From Aegilops tauschii subsp. strangulata (taxonomy: Eukaryota; Streptophyta; Magnoliopsida; Poales; Poaceae): 64,000 bases of DNA. The notes under the pieces were generated by a model. The model made no database searches. It was not told where the DNA came from and saw only the letters and a program-made list of their open reading frames with translations. The stretch is from the NCBI RefSeq assembly GCF_002575655.3, contig NC_053036.3:197626788-197690787 (forward strand), given 5' to 3'. Positions 11,351-22,303 of the stretch are shown piece after piece. Each line of letters begins with the position of its first letter. Position 1 is the stretch's first letter. The translations under genes and the position numbers were made by a program.

Positions 11351-11974
11351 AGTTCCTGTTGACACAACACCGTCTCCACCACAGAGCACCCAAACACGAG
11401 CAGTTAGTAAGGGAACTGCAGTGCCCAAAGAACGAGGACCACCACTCCGAATCCCAACTCAACGCTTAAAGGAGAAGAAGATTTGTTCTCAGGTCAGGTT
11501 CTGTAGCTATGGTTCATACTCCTTTGCTCTTGCATTACTGTATTTACTCATACCAACTATTTTCAAATTTGAAGGATGGAATTGAAACTCCAATGGCGCA
11601 ACAGGTATGTTTTAAACCTGTTTCTTTAACTGGTTTTCTGTTGTAACCTGCTCTATGTTGATTTCAGTTTCAATTGAATAAACAGTTATGTTCTCATGTC
11701 ATGCACATTACAAGTGTTGTTATTGCTCTATAGTTACCCACACTTATATTCTGTCTATTCTGCTTTGTCTTGAACAAATATTATTTGAATTGTGTCTCTA
11801 TCTTATTTGGCAACAAAAACTAGAATGATATAGACCATAAAGTGACCATGGTACATAGATATATGTTTGTTTCATGCTTTTATCCTGTCCACTTTACTAC
11901 TGAACTCATTTACCAAAATGAGTTTCATATACAACATGGTAAACATGTGATGTGTCTGCTTGTTTCTCTTTTAG

Positions 11975-12412
11975 AATGCGGATAAAATATTGGAGAATGG
12001 TACCGCGCTATCCAATGGTAAAGGAAGTAATGCAGATAAGGTTCAAGATAGTGAGACATCCCTGTTGGTCTCCAAGAAAGCTGATAAAAACTATCTTGAC
12101 GATAGTGAGGGAACCCAAAAGTCCTGTCTTGATGTAGTGTTCGAGTTATTGGCCACTACTGCTGGCACAAGCTCTTCGAACTCACTGCCTGAATCAGTTC
12201 GTCTTCTTGAGTCTCAACTTCAAGTTGAAAGACATTGATCAGATGTGCTGCGACAGGAAGCTGAAGGACTGAGGAAGTCCCTGCAGAATTCAGATGCATA
12301 TTTTCTGGTGCAACAGCAAGTGCTGGAGGATTTAAGCGCCAAACAAGAGAAAGTTAATAAGCTTGCTAAGCATCTTGCCAGCATTATGGGTACCCAAGAT
12401 ATTGTTTCTTGA
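11975..12412 (+). pseudogene. Last exon of a TNPA-like CACTA gene, one in-frame stop
   Basis: A pyrimidine-rich tract ending in TTAG (11971-11974) gives a plausible splice acceptor. The frame then runs to a TGA at 12236-12238, which interrupts it in the middle of a heptad-rich segment (LLESQLQVERH before it, SDVLRQEAEGLRKSLQ after it), and on to TGA at 12410-12412. The second half is a predicted coiled coil (regular Leu spacing, KQEKVNKLAKHLA). The internal TGA is one C-to-T change from CGA, the usual fate of methylated CpG. TNPA-type proteins of En/Spm elements bind the subterminal repeats. The assignment here rests on position next to the subterminal zone, not on a motif. Confidence 0.45.
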
Positions 12413-12689
12413 GATCTTCTGAAGTGGTTTCAGTTCTGGATTTGTTTTGCTGCGGCGTTTATTTGCGCTGGTCGCCAACTTTGACAACCAGTGTATATGA
12501 TATGCTGCTTTGTTCCCTATATTTGCACTGGTGGCGAACTTTGATGCCCAGTGGATGTAATATGTGTAATAGCCGTGATAGCCTAGCGTTAGTTGCTTGC
12601 TTATTTATTTCCTTGTTGTCTTGTTTATTTGTTTGCTTGTAGTCATTGCAGTTCTTTTTCCGCGGTTAGCTAGTGGCCGCAATAACCTA
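12413..12689. other. 3' untranslated region of the CACTA gene
   Basis: No ORF of substance. It holds a short direct repeat (GCGCTGGTCGCCAACTTTGA at 12463-12482 and a close copy near 12525) and T-rich runs. Confidence 0.4.
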
Positions 12690-13960
12690 GTTTCTAAAAC
12701 TAGACCACAATAACCATGGGCTAATATTTACTGTAGTGACACTGGGCCTCCTACTGGCCGTAGAAACAGTGGGCCTTCTATGGGCCGTAGAAACAATGGG
12801 CCTTCTGCGGGTCGTATCATCAATGGGCCTTATACGGGCCGTATGATCGATTGGCCAAACATGGCCCAAACAGACCGCATTATGGCCGTAAACGGGCTAG
12901 AGTTGGAATCGTCCGTTTATGGGTCGACCATAACGGGCCATCGTTAATAGGCCGTATTTGATGACGCTATGAAAACGGCCCAACGTATTAACGGACCACA
13001 AATAGGCTGACTGTAACCACGGGCTGAATTTGGCCCACAAGCAGAAAATGACAGTAACGGGCCGTAAGTAAACGAATGCTGGAAATGAGCCCAAGAATAA
13101 ATGGGCTCTGAGAAGGCCGAAAGATAACATTGGCTGGAAACGGCCCAACGGAATAACGGGCCGTTAATGGGTATAAAGTGATACACTGTTCATTACGGGC
13201 CAGTTTCACCACTGGCCGTTAATGGGTGTAAAGTGATACACTGTTCATTACGGGCCAATTTCACCACGGGCCGTTAATAGGCCAAGAGTTACATAGGGCC
13301 TCATATGGGCCGAAAGACGTCATGGGCCATACATGCGCCAGAAGTGAAAACGGGATGGAATCATATTGGATGGCCCAGATGACGCTACTGGGCCTAATTC
13401 GGATAGGGCGTAACGGGCCTTGGGTTAGCGGGCTGTAAATGGGCTATATGCGAAAGGCCATTAACAGGCTGTCCATGGGCCGGCCCGCCACCTTTTGACC
13501 AAGTCAAACGGGCTGGCCTTTTCACAGGAATGGGCCTCTGTTGGGTCGTGCCACGTGTCGACGTATCATAGGCGCCTTCCGTCCAATGAGTGGATGACAT
13601 CTGTCCCAACGATGAGACGACACGTGTTTCCTCCAGCCAATGATGATTTTACACATGGAAAATCCCCATTGGTCGGGGCTGTTAACGGTTTATCAGATCC
13701 AAAACCTGACCTGATAGCTTAACGGCGTTCCGTTACGGTGGATGCCATATGTCGGTCACCCTTGACGAAAGCACTTCTGTGACGCGCGATTTATCGTCAT
13801 GGAAGTGGACACTTCCGTGATGATAATTTTGGTAATGTCATGGAACACTTCTACGACAGCACAGGTATGACTATCTTGATTCTTTCATAAAATCGTCATG
13901 GATGTACATGCATGACAAAAAACGCGACCTACTGTGACAAACACGTATCATCACGGAAGT
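12690..13960. repeat. CACTA subterminal repeat zone
   Basis: Dozens of short GGGCCGTA, GGGCCTT and TGGCCGT words in both orientations, spaced 15-40 bp, over about 700 bp (12730-13540). A less repetitive part with ACTTC-CGTGAC words leads to the terminus. Zones like this are the binding platform of the TNPA-type protein. A partial tandem copy is seen at 13140-13275, where ATGGGT-TAAAGTGATACACT occurs twice. Confidence 0.75.
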
Positions 13961-13977
13961 GTATTTTTTTTGTAGTG
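13961..13977 (-). mobile_element. CACTA terminal inverted repeat (right end)
   Basis: GTATTTTTTTTGTAGTG reads CACTACAAAAAAAATAC on the minus strand. The following bases CTA (13978-13980) would be the 3-bp target duplication, but the left partner is not in view. Confidence 0.8.
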
Positions 13978-14680
13978 CTAACAGGCGACGAGGAGGGGAT
14001 CGCTGGGTAGGTTTATGCTATGCAATGCTACTTGTTGAACTTACCATCTACTCTCTCCTACATGCTGCAAGATGGAGGTGGCCAGAAGCGTAGTCTTCGA
14101 CAGGATTAGCTATCCCCCTCTTATTCTGGCATTCTGCAGTTCAGTCCATCGATATGGCCCTTTACACATATACCCATGCATATGTAGTGTAGCTCCTTGC
14201 TTGCGAGTACTTTGGATGAGTACTCACGGTTGCTTTTCTCCCCCTTTTCCCCCTTTCCTTTCTCTTTGGTTGTCGCAACCAGATGTTGGAGCCCAGGAGC
14301 CAGACGCCACCATCGACGAAGACTCCTACTACACCGAGGGTGCCTACTACTACGTGCAGCCCGCTGACGATGACCAGGAGTAGTTTAGGTGGATCCCAGG
14401 CAGGAGGCATGCGCCTCTTTCGATCTGTATCCCAGTTTGTGCTAGCCTTCTTAAGGCAAACTTGTTTAACTTATGTCTGTACTCAGATATTATTGCTTCC
14501 GCTGACTCGTCTATGATCGAGCACTTGTATTCGAGCCCTCGAGGCCCCTAGCTTGTATTATGATGCTTGTATGACTTTTTTATTTTAGAGTTGTGTTGTG
14601 ATATCTTCCCGTGAGTCCCTGATCTTGATCGTACACGTTTGCGTGTATGATTAGTGTACGATTGAATCGGGGGCGTCACA
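13978..14680 (-). mobile_element. LTR fragment (minus orientation) hosting the CACTA element
   Basis: On the minus strand the segment begins at 14680 with TGTGACGCCCCCGATTCAAT, a typical LTR start. The + strand end is GGGGGCGTCACA. A short open stretch (14072-14383) is rich in Asp, Glu and Tyr and is part of the LTR. The rest of this LTR, expected left of the CACTA element, is missing or unrecognised. Confidence 0.5.
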
Positions 14681-15425
14681 TTACTGACTTAGCATCATGC
14701 ATGTTAAAATGATGAAGAACTTTCTTAATGTAACTCTGCTGACTAAGAAATAAGAAACCAGAATTTTCGTCCCTCGTAATCTCCATACCTAGAATTTTCT
14801 TATCAGCACCAAGATCCTTCATCTCAAACCCACTACTTAATTGTGCCTTTAAAGTAGTGATCTCTTTCTTGCCCTTGGCAGCAATCAACATATTATCAAC
14901 ATAAAACAACAAGTATATATAGGTGATCCATCAATAAATTTAATGTAAACACAACTATGATATGCAGACCTCTTAAATCCATGTGCTATCATAATGAATC
15001 AAACATTTTATATCACTGTCTTGGAGATTGTTTCAAACCATATAGTGACCTCTTTAATTTGCAAACAAAATTCTCCTTACCAGCCACTATGAAACCTTCT
15101 GTTTGGTCCATATAAACCTCCTCCTCTAGTTCACCGTGCAGAAAAGCAGTCTTCACATCTACCTGCTCAAGCTCAAGATCATGCATAGCAACAATACCAA
15201 AAAATGCATGAATGGAACTATGCTTCACAACTGGAAGAACACATCATTATAATCAATACCTGGTATCTGACTGAAACCCTTGGCCACTAACTTTGCCTTA
15301 AATCTCGCGGGCTCACTAGGAGACAAAACCTCCTTCCTTTTGAAGATCCATTTGCAGCGAACGGTCTTCTTTTGTTTAGGAAAGAGCACAATATCCCATG
15401 TACCATTTTTCTCAAGTGACATCAT
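14676..15425 (-). pseudogene. copia reverse transcriptase, fragmented
   Basis: Three minus-strand ORFs in series (15425-15225, 15228-15013, 14912-14676) match successive parts of a copia RT. They hold WIFKRK, KAKLVAKGFSQIPGIDYNDVF, then VDVKTAFLHGELEEEVYM and LKRSLYGLKQSPRQ, then the active-site box as YVDNMLIA in place of YVDDMLIA. The second catalytic Asp is therefore lost. The frame breaks between pieces and the C-terminal RT and RNase H are absent. The product would have copied element RNA into cDNA; this copy cannot. Confidence 0.8.
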
Positions 15426-15431
15426 CTCTTC

Positions 15432-15866
15432 CTACATAGCAGCAATCCACTTCTCGCGGTAACCGGAAACAACTGCTTCAGTGTATGTGGATGGCTCATG
15501 GATGTTCTCAACATGTTCTGCACAACTGAAAGCATAATGAACAATGTCACATTCTTCAATTAGGCGTTTAGGTTTGTTAATGACTCTCTTTCTCCTGTCG
15601 GCTGCAAGAGACTGAACTTGTCGCTGCAAAACAGGGGGTGAGTGCTGCACAACATCATCATCATGGACCTCTGTATCTGGAGCACCATCACCATTATCAC
15701 CAACCTGTGCATGTGGAGCAACATCATCATTATCCACAATTACATTTTCCTCCTCATCAAGTTGCTCCACCTGCACAGTAACTCGTTGTGGCTGTTCATC
15801 AAAAGTACCTATGGATAGATCATCATGATACATAACAGATTCATTGAAAACAACACTCTTGCTCAC
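15432..15866 (-). pseudogene. copia pol linker between integrase and RT
   Basis: An acidic, low-complexity stretch (repeated D/V-rich words, then RKRVINKPKRLIEE) of the kind found between integrase and RT in copia polyproteins. It is in line with its neighbours but separated from the integrase ORF by a stop near 15910. Confidence 0.55.
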
Positions 15867-15912
15867 GAAAATCTTATTAGTTTCAGGATTCCATAACTTG
15901 TATCCCTTTTAC

Positions 15913-16770
15913 TCATGAACCGTAACCAACAAACACACGCTTAATATCTCTAGGCTCAAGTTTTCCATTATCAACGTGTGCATATGCAGTGCAACCGAAA
16001 ACTCTCAACTGTGAATAATCAGCTGGTGTACCAGACCATACCTCCATGGGAGTTTTCTTATTAAGTGGAATGGATGGTGATCCATTGATGAGGTAACAGG
16101 CAGTGGAGGCGGCTTTAGCCCAGAAACGTTTGCGCATGCGAGCATTGGACAACATGCAACGAGCCCTGGAGATGATGGTTATGTTCATGCGCTCAGCCAC
16201 ACCATTCTGTTGAGGAGTGTATGGGACGGTGTTGTGCCTGACGATGCCCAAGTTTCTGCAATAACTGTTAAAAGTTTTTGAACAGAATTCCGTACCATTG
16301 TCAGTAAGAAGTATTTTTATCTTCCTCTCAGTTTGTCTTTCTACCATAACTTTCCAATCCCTAAAGGCATCAGACACATCATATATATTTTTCAAAAAAT
16401 AAGGCCATATTTTTCTGGAGTAATCATCAATAATTGTAAGCATATAACGAGGGTCAGCAAGCGAGGGTTTACGGGAAGGTCCCCACAAATCAGCATGTAC
16501 ATAAGCTAATATACCTTCTGTAGTATGAACAGCAACATTGAACTTTACCCTCTTGTGCTTACTAAAAATGCGGTGCTCACAAAACTCCACCTCACTTACG
16601 TTGCAGCCATCAAGTACTTTCTTGGTCAATTCTATCATGCCAAGTTTACTCATATGCCCAAAGCGCATATGCCAAATATTAGTTTTACTGGATTTATCAG
16701 AAGTAGTAGCAACAACAGCAGTACCAGTAATAGTGCTTCCTCTAAGAACATATAACTTAGCGGAATTCAT
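15913..16770 (-). pseudogene. copia gag-pre-integrase and integrase
   Basis: 285 codons. The zinc-finger-like gag-pre-integrase part has WHMRFGHMSKLGMIEL and a changed second half (CEHRIFSKHKRVKF). The integrase catalytic core shows HADLWGPS, LTDNGTEF and PQQNGVAERMN, so the D-D-E triad is still recognisable. It ends in the FGCTAYAHV and KRVFVGY motifs of copia integrases. The ORF alone is well kept, but the polyprotein around it is broken. Confidence 0.85.
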
Positions 16771-16790
16771 GGCCCAAGCCTACCGGAAGC

Positions 16791-17756
16791 ATCAAGAGAA
16801 GTTAGTCTTTCTCTTTATACTTGAATTTGGAGCATAACATAACAATTGCTCGGATATGCTTGGACTGAATTTTAGGGGTGAAAACTTAGATTATGGTCCT
16901 GATAGTTCAATCCGGTGACGGAAACGCCTGAACGTCGTCTCCTTCCTGAAGGCACTACTGTAGAAGAACGCCGTCGTCCCTGTGGTGACATGAGATGGTT
17001 GATACGGATACGGTCCTTGCTACAGTTGTTTTATTTTTCTCTCGCCTACACATAATTTTGGACTATGACTTTCCTAAGTGTTGCGTGTTCTTGTGTGCAT
17101 TGATTTTCCTATGTGCATCCAAGCCATGCAGAAGCCGGGAATGTGTGTATTCTCTTGATGCTTCATTTAAGCTAATAACATCAACCTTTGTTAAAAAAAT
17201 ATCTACTCATATTTTTTTGTTTGATTTTTAACCATTATTTCTGACAATAAAATATGATTTATATGTCATAATTAGCGAACCCGCTAAATCATGACTGGAG
17301 CCACAATGTCACGTGCATTGTTTTAATTGTACTGAACATTTGTTTATAGTACTACAAAAACATTGTATGTTGTATAAACATTTTTCAAAATTTTCACTTA
17401 CATTTTTTCAATTTCAGGAACATGGTTTCATGCCAGGAGCATTTGTAAATGATGTCAACATTTTTCTTAGTTGCATTGACATTTCTTATACTGTGCGACC
17501 ATTTTTTTTCAAATTCATGGTTTTCGAATTAAATATAAATTTTAAAAATATATTCATTTAAAATATAAATATAAATAAGAAAGGAAAAAGGAAATAGATA
17601 AATGACCATGATGTTTGTGTGAGGTCATCGTGGAGGGGGGAGCCTATGTCGTGCTCGCGCACGCGAGTGAGGGTGAAGGACTGCTGCTGCGCTGTGTCGC
17701 GCTATAAGCTAGACATAGGCACGCGTGCCGCATCCTATTTGGCGCTTAAGGCGCCA
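16791..17756. other. Unclassified AT-rich DNA
   Basis: Short ORFs only (for example 16995-17231 and 17313-17561), rich in Phe, Ile and Leu as AT-rich DNA gives by chance. No element ends recognised. Confidence 0.4.
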
Positions 17757-17818
17757 GCGACGGGATCGACCAGCGACCTCCTCGTTACGAAGCTAGCATA
17801 GTAACCACTAGGCCATAA
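17757..17818 (-). repeat. tRNA-like (SINE-like) segment with A box and imperfect B box
   Basis: On the minus strand TGGCCTAGTGG fits the pol III A-box consensus TRGYNNARNNG. About 44 bases on lies GGTCGATCCC, one base short of a B box (GGTTCGANTCC). The spacing is that of a tRNA. The rest does not fold as a tRNA by eye, so a decayed tRNA-derived SINE or chance is more likely than a gene. Confidence 0.3.
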
Positions 17819-17939
17819 CATCGGCGCTTGCACAATTACTTGGTTTACCCATTTTATTACGGTCTCAGTTCGCGGATCGCCGGTCAGTTTTCATTCGGTT
17901 TTTATTCGTTTTTTCTTGTCTTTTTCCCGTTTTCTTAAA

Positions 17940-18420
17940 TGTGCGGTTTTTGGTTTAATTTTGTTACTTTTTTTCAAAATCGATGATCATTTTCCCCAAA
18001 ATCGATGATTTTTTAAAAATTGTTATACTTTCTCAAATTTGTAAAAAAAAGTAAAAAATGATGAATTGTTTCTCAAATTCGACGAATTTTTTTCAAAAAC
18101 TTTTCTTCAAAATCAATGAACTTTTCTACAAAATTGACGAACATTTTTATAAATTCAACAAACTTTTTTTAAATTTGATGAACCTTTTTTGCAATCGATG
18201 AACTTTTTCCCAAATTCATGAAATTTTATTGAAAATTGATGAACTTTTTCAAAAAAAATTGAAAACTTTTATTTTGATGAACTTTTTTCAAAATATGTGA
18301 ACCTTTTTCATTTTTGTAATTTTCCTTCAAAATTGGGTGAACTCTTTTTTTCCAAATTTGTGCACTTTTTGAAAAAATCATGAACTTTTCAAACTCACGA
18401 ATGTTTATCCAATTTCATTC
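17940..18420. repeat. Degenerate GATGAACTTTTTTCAAAAT repeats
   Basis: Many variants of (GA)TGAACTTTTTTC followed by AAATT(C/G) at 20-40-bp spacing. A second patch with TGAACA/TGAGCATTTTTT words lies at 19010-19190. Non-coding, a common type of filler in Triticeae intergenic DNA. Confidence 0.6.
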
Positions 18421-21400
18421 AAATTTCTGAATGAGAGATCCTACACGAAAAAGAGACTCGTGAGCGAGTGATCCTTTGTTTAGGGAGCAAGTGAGTTTTG
18501 GGCCATGGCCTAGTAAGCTATCGTGTGGGCGCCAGGACCCTGTTCAGGCGCTAAAGGTGCCGAACAGGAGCTCGCGGCACGTGTGGAGAACGTCCTCCCA
18601 ATGTGTACCTCCCAACACGAACGTGTTGAGTCAATTGGGCCGTTCAGTTTTTTCAAGCCATCGGTTTTGGGAAGGTTCCAGAACCTTCTATAAAGCAAAT
18701 TTTCATTTTCCCTTGTTTTTTCTTCCATTTTTTTCCTTTTGTATTCCTTTTTCTTTTTCTATGTGTTTTCTTTTTTGTGGTTCTTTTATTTTTATTTTTG
18801 TTGAAATTTGTTAGTATTTTTTGCAAATCCAATAACATTTTCTGAAATCCTTTTTTTGATAGAAAGACTATAACAAAGACGCTACAATATATTGGCGCAA
18901 CATACTCAAATTGCAAGCATCATGTCTTGAACCTGGAAAAGGCGTCAGCCCTTTTCCACAACTCGGCTATGTGTTAGTCTACTTATTTTTGGAAATGATA
19001 CACTTCTTTTGAATTTGAGAACAATTTTTGAAAGTAACTAACTTTTTCTGAATATCTGAACACTTTTTGAAATCCATGAGCATTTTTTAACTCATGAGCA
19101 TTTTTTTAAAATTAGGAACAATTGCTGATATTCATGAACATTTTCTAAAATCCATGAACTTTTCGGGTTCTTAAATATTTTTTAAATTCATGATTTTTAT
19201 AAATCCTAATTATATTCTTAAAATCTGAGATTCGTGAACGGTTCTCTAAGTAAAAAAGGAAACAAAGAAGAAAAACGAAAAAAAAAGAGCGACAGACCCA
19301 CACATGGGCCAGCCCAAAATGACGAATGGGGGAGCTAGGGGTGCGGGTTAGCTCGCTTTCTAGCGTGTGGATCGGGGAATAGGAGGATTGTACCAAGGCA
19401 ACGCCATCACGTGTGAGCACATGCAAATCTTGACAAACACTTTAATGGTTATGGAGTAGATCGAGATTTAGTTATTTCTCAATTGATTTAGAAATAACAA
19501 TCCGGCTATATAGGCTCATGTTTTTTATTTTTCAGGCTGAAAGGTAGGTTACCACCACGAGTAGCACCAACCGAGCCACGGTTACCCCTTGATCCAAAGT
19601 CAACATTCTATTCTTGTTTGGGCTCGATTCTTGTTTGGGAATCACATGTAGCCAGTCTTATATTCATGGCTTTTACAATTAGTTTATAAAAAGGCAAATC
19701 TTCTCTCCTACTCAAAAGAGGGTGACGTTCTCTATTTCACTTCTTTCGTCAAGCCCTTCCAGCACGGCTTGACAAAACCGTCACTAGCAACCCTAGCAGC
19801 GGCTAAACCATCTGTCATCAGGGGCCCTAGCGATCGATCTCATCTGGCTGGCTCAAGCGGTTGATATTTTGCTTTTGCGAGGATCCCTAACGACCAATCT
19901 CTGGCTAGCCCAGATGAACTCGATCAGATCAATCATCCCAAGCCCAGCAAGCGTGCACGATCATTCGACCTTTTTAGTGTTCCTATCGATCTTTCAGGTT
20001 TTTCTGACTCGGACGCACAATCACGATCAATCTTTCATTCTTGACTCAGATGGGCAATCACGATCGATCTTTCCCGTGGACCGTACACCTCCGTTCTACA
20101 TCTACTACGAAAAGAAATCACTAGTTAGAGCACGCTTCCACCCCCTCTACGTGCATAAGTCTAAATAGACTGGCAGTGCTCTGTGTTGGACTATCAAGAT
20201 GGAGGCTAACATCATGGACCGACGCGGTCATCGCTGTCATGCCGTCTGCTATGTCTCCACATCCATCTCGTTCGTCCTGTCAATTGCATGGCTTCATGGT
20301 ACGCGAGATTGTAACCGCTACTCTCAGAGGTTGAGATTCCTAACCTTATACACATAGTATGACTTAATCATATATTCAGTTTCTAGAAATAAGGATAAGT
20401 GGAGACAAGGGTTGGACGTCGACCTATTGAGTGAGGTGGGGTCTTCAACCATTCTTATTTGTACTAGGGATGCATGACATTTTTTTTCTGTTGTAACGCA
20501 TGGCCATGTTTGTTAGTCAGCCTATAAGACCTAGTAGGGATGGCATCCGCAAGGTATGGGTACGGGTGAAGCCACCCCATACCCTTACCTGTCCATCGTG
20601 AACTTGCCTATCATTCATACTCATTCTCATCAAGGGTACAATTTTTTGACCTAAATACCTCCGACATCAATACAGGATTTGACTCAACGACACCTCCGAT
20701 AGTGGCAAGAAGACATGATATGGGATGGTGGAGACTGGCAGCTAGAGTTTCTCAGCGAGTCCCACCTGTGAAGATGTGATTGGTTTGCAGCCCTAACAAA
20801 ATTTGTATGAGACTTCACTCAATCAATGGGCTGACAAACACACTGCCAAGTTTAAACTTGGCCTTTGCGTTTTGAAGGCGATCTCGAAATATAATGATAG
20901 GTAGATCATTGATGATCACTAATTCACTACCATGGCCGATCCGATGGTGTCGTCCTACAACTTATGTGATTTCGACGTGCCGATACGGATTATCTTTTCC
21001 AGACACATCCGACGCATCACCCTCGCCTGCACGCACCAGCTGAAAGGCAAAAGGGGAAATGGAGAAAGACGGGCAACCATCGTACGCAAAGGAAAGCTTG
21101 CTAGCTACGTCCCCAAGATGGAATATTCCAGACTCTTCTTCCCTGATCCGCTCTTAAGCTCAATGCATTCAGCTTGAGTGGTACACCACCTCGACTGGTT
21201 TACGATAGTATTTGTGCATGAATTGATAACATCTTTAATTGATTTCGTTGCTACGAATGGTGCAGTTAGCAAGTGCTTAACATTAAGCTCTTGTCTAATA
21301 TTGGTCGCTCTCGTCAACTAGAGTAAGTTTGGCAAAGGCAAACAAAGCATTAGCACACTACTCGATCGGAATAGTTTAGTTATGCATATTGATCGTCTAT

Positions 21401-21590
21401 ATGCCGATGTGTCCAGTGGTGCTCACCATATATCCGTCAAGTTCATTCACAAAAGTGTATGATCTTATTAGCTAGTGATATCTACTCATCTACTACTACT
21501 AATTAATCAGCATCATTGCATCAAGATGTGGCCAGTGTGTTCTCAAAGTTCTTTTTTTTTCTGTTATTAATGGAACGCCGGTGTTCGCTT
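18421..21590. other. Unclassified intergenic DNA
   Basis: No gene or complete element recognised. A possible promoter-like TATAAAAAGG is at 19686-19695. Around 20530-20630 paired GGTATGGGTACGGGT and ACCCCATACCCTTACC words resemble decayed hAT-type MITEs, but no terminal repeats pair up. Confidence 0.35.
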
Positions 21591-21591
21591 T

Positions 21592-21640
21592 CGCCAACAG
21601 GTGCGGGTGTGGCTCTTCCACCGGCTGTCACCTGTTGGCG
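21592..21640. other. 12-bp perfect hairpin followed by T-run
   Basis: CGCCAACAGGTG (21592-21603) and CACCTGTTGGCG (21629-21640) are perfect inverted copies with a 25-base loop, followed by AGTTTTTTCTTTG. Its role is unknown. Confidence 0.6.
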
Positions 21641-21716
21641 AGTTTTTTCTTTGTCTTGGCTTCGGCCTATACTTTATATGCACTTCTCTCTCTTAATTGA
21701 TTAATAAAATATGATA

Positions 21717-21755
21717 AAGTTTGCTGTTTTTTTTTTTTGCGGGAGAAGTTTGCTG
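21717..21755 (-). mobile_element. Ultra-short poly(A) retro-insertion, TSD AAGTTTGCTG
   Basis: A 19-base insert of 12 T plus GCGGGAG (21727-21745) lies between two perfect copies of AAGTTTGCTG (21717-21726 and 21746-21755). On the minus strand it reads CTCCCGC followed by poly(A). This is the signature of a target-primed reverse transcription product cut short almost at its 3' end. Confidence 0.7.
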
Positions 21756-21906
21756 TTGTTTCATGTAAAAAAAACATTAAGGAGTTATCCATTTCTACTC
21801 ACCCATGTTCACCTTACATGTCTAGATTCTTCAACAACACAATGTCAAGAGCTAATTGAAACATTGAGAATGCACACGGCCAAAAAGAAAAAGAAGGAAA
21901 AAAGAC

Positions 21907-21950
21907 ATCTCAACGAGTGTCTTTTTTTTGCGGGTATCTCATCGTGTGTC
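21907..21950 (-). mobile_element. Second ultra-short poly(A) retro-insertion, diverged TSD
   Basis: Insert TTTTTTTTGCGGGT (21922-21935) between ATCTCAACGAGTGTC (21907-21921) and ATCTCATCGTGTGTC (21936-21950), a 15-bp duplication with two differences. The insert shares T(n)GCGGG with the one 180 bp away, so both probably come from the same source family. Confidence 0.6.
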
Positions 21951-22303
21951 ATACTGAGGCGAACAATGATATACTGCAACAAGCAACGACATCTACCATT
22001 GCCCGTTGGGGAGGTAAGCAAGACGAATGTGGGCTCCATCGTGGTCGAGCCTCCCATCGCCGGCACAAGGGGTGTCAGTCGTGGTCACGTGCCGCTCCTA
22101 CCCCCCCTTTCCCCGGCCTAGGGCTCACTGGTCTCAGATCTGTGATGCTTGGCCGGAACGGTTGCCATTGGCTCGGTCGGTGGATGGGGTCGGTAGATTG
22201 GGTCAAAGCTGATCCTTCGGTTGGTCGCCATGTGGTTTGTATGCAATGCGGTGGTTGGAGGGGCAGTGTTCGTTGGTAAAATGACTAAGACGTCGTTCAC
22301 ATG
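21951..22303. other. Intergenic DNA up to the Gypsy insertion
   Basis: Two overlapping short ORFs without recognisable content. ACATG at 22299-22303 is the left target duplication of the next element. Confidence 0.5.

Larger units (their letters stand above)
2490..13977 (+). mobile_element. CACTA (En/Spm) element, left end not seen, interrupted by solo LTR
   Basis: The right terminus is diagnostic. At 13961-13977 the sequence ends in TTTTTTTTGTAGTG, the complement of a CACTACAAA terminal repeat. Before it lie about 1.2 kb of short GGGCC-containing subterminal repeats, and before those the last exon of a TNPA-like gene (11975-12412). Duplicated exons lie further left (3868-4062, 4494-8950 split, 9453-11350). 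No DDE transposase-like ORF is seen, so the copy is non-autonomous or deleted. No CACTA start is found on the left, so the 5' border near 2490 is a guess from where coding-like sequence begins. A 4.2-kb solo LTR (4660-8878) is inserted in it. Confidence 0.6.
14681..16790 (-). mobile_element. Decayed Ty1/copia retrotransposon, internal part
   Basis: Going right to left it encodes gag-pre-integrase, integrase, a linker and reverse transcriptase, the copia order. No RNase H or LTRs are seen. The LTR block at 13978-14680 cuts it in the RT domain, and the right edge fades out near 16790. Multiple stops and frameshifts show it is dead. Confidence 0.8.

Noticed and set aside
17757..17818. A functional tRNA gene
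   Set aside because: The B box lacks a base and the stems do not pair convincingly.
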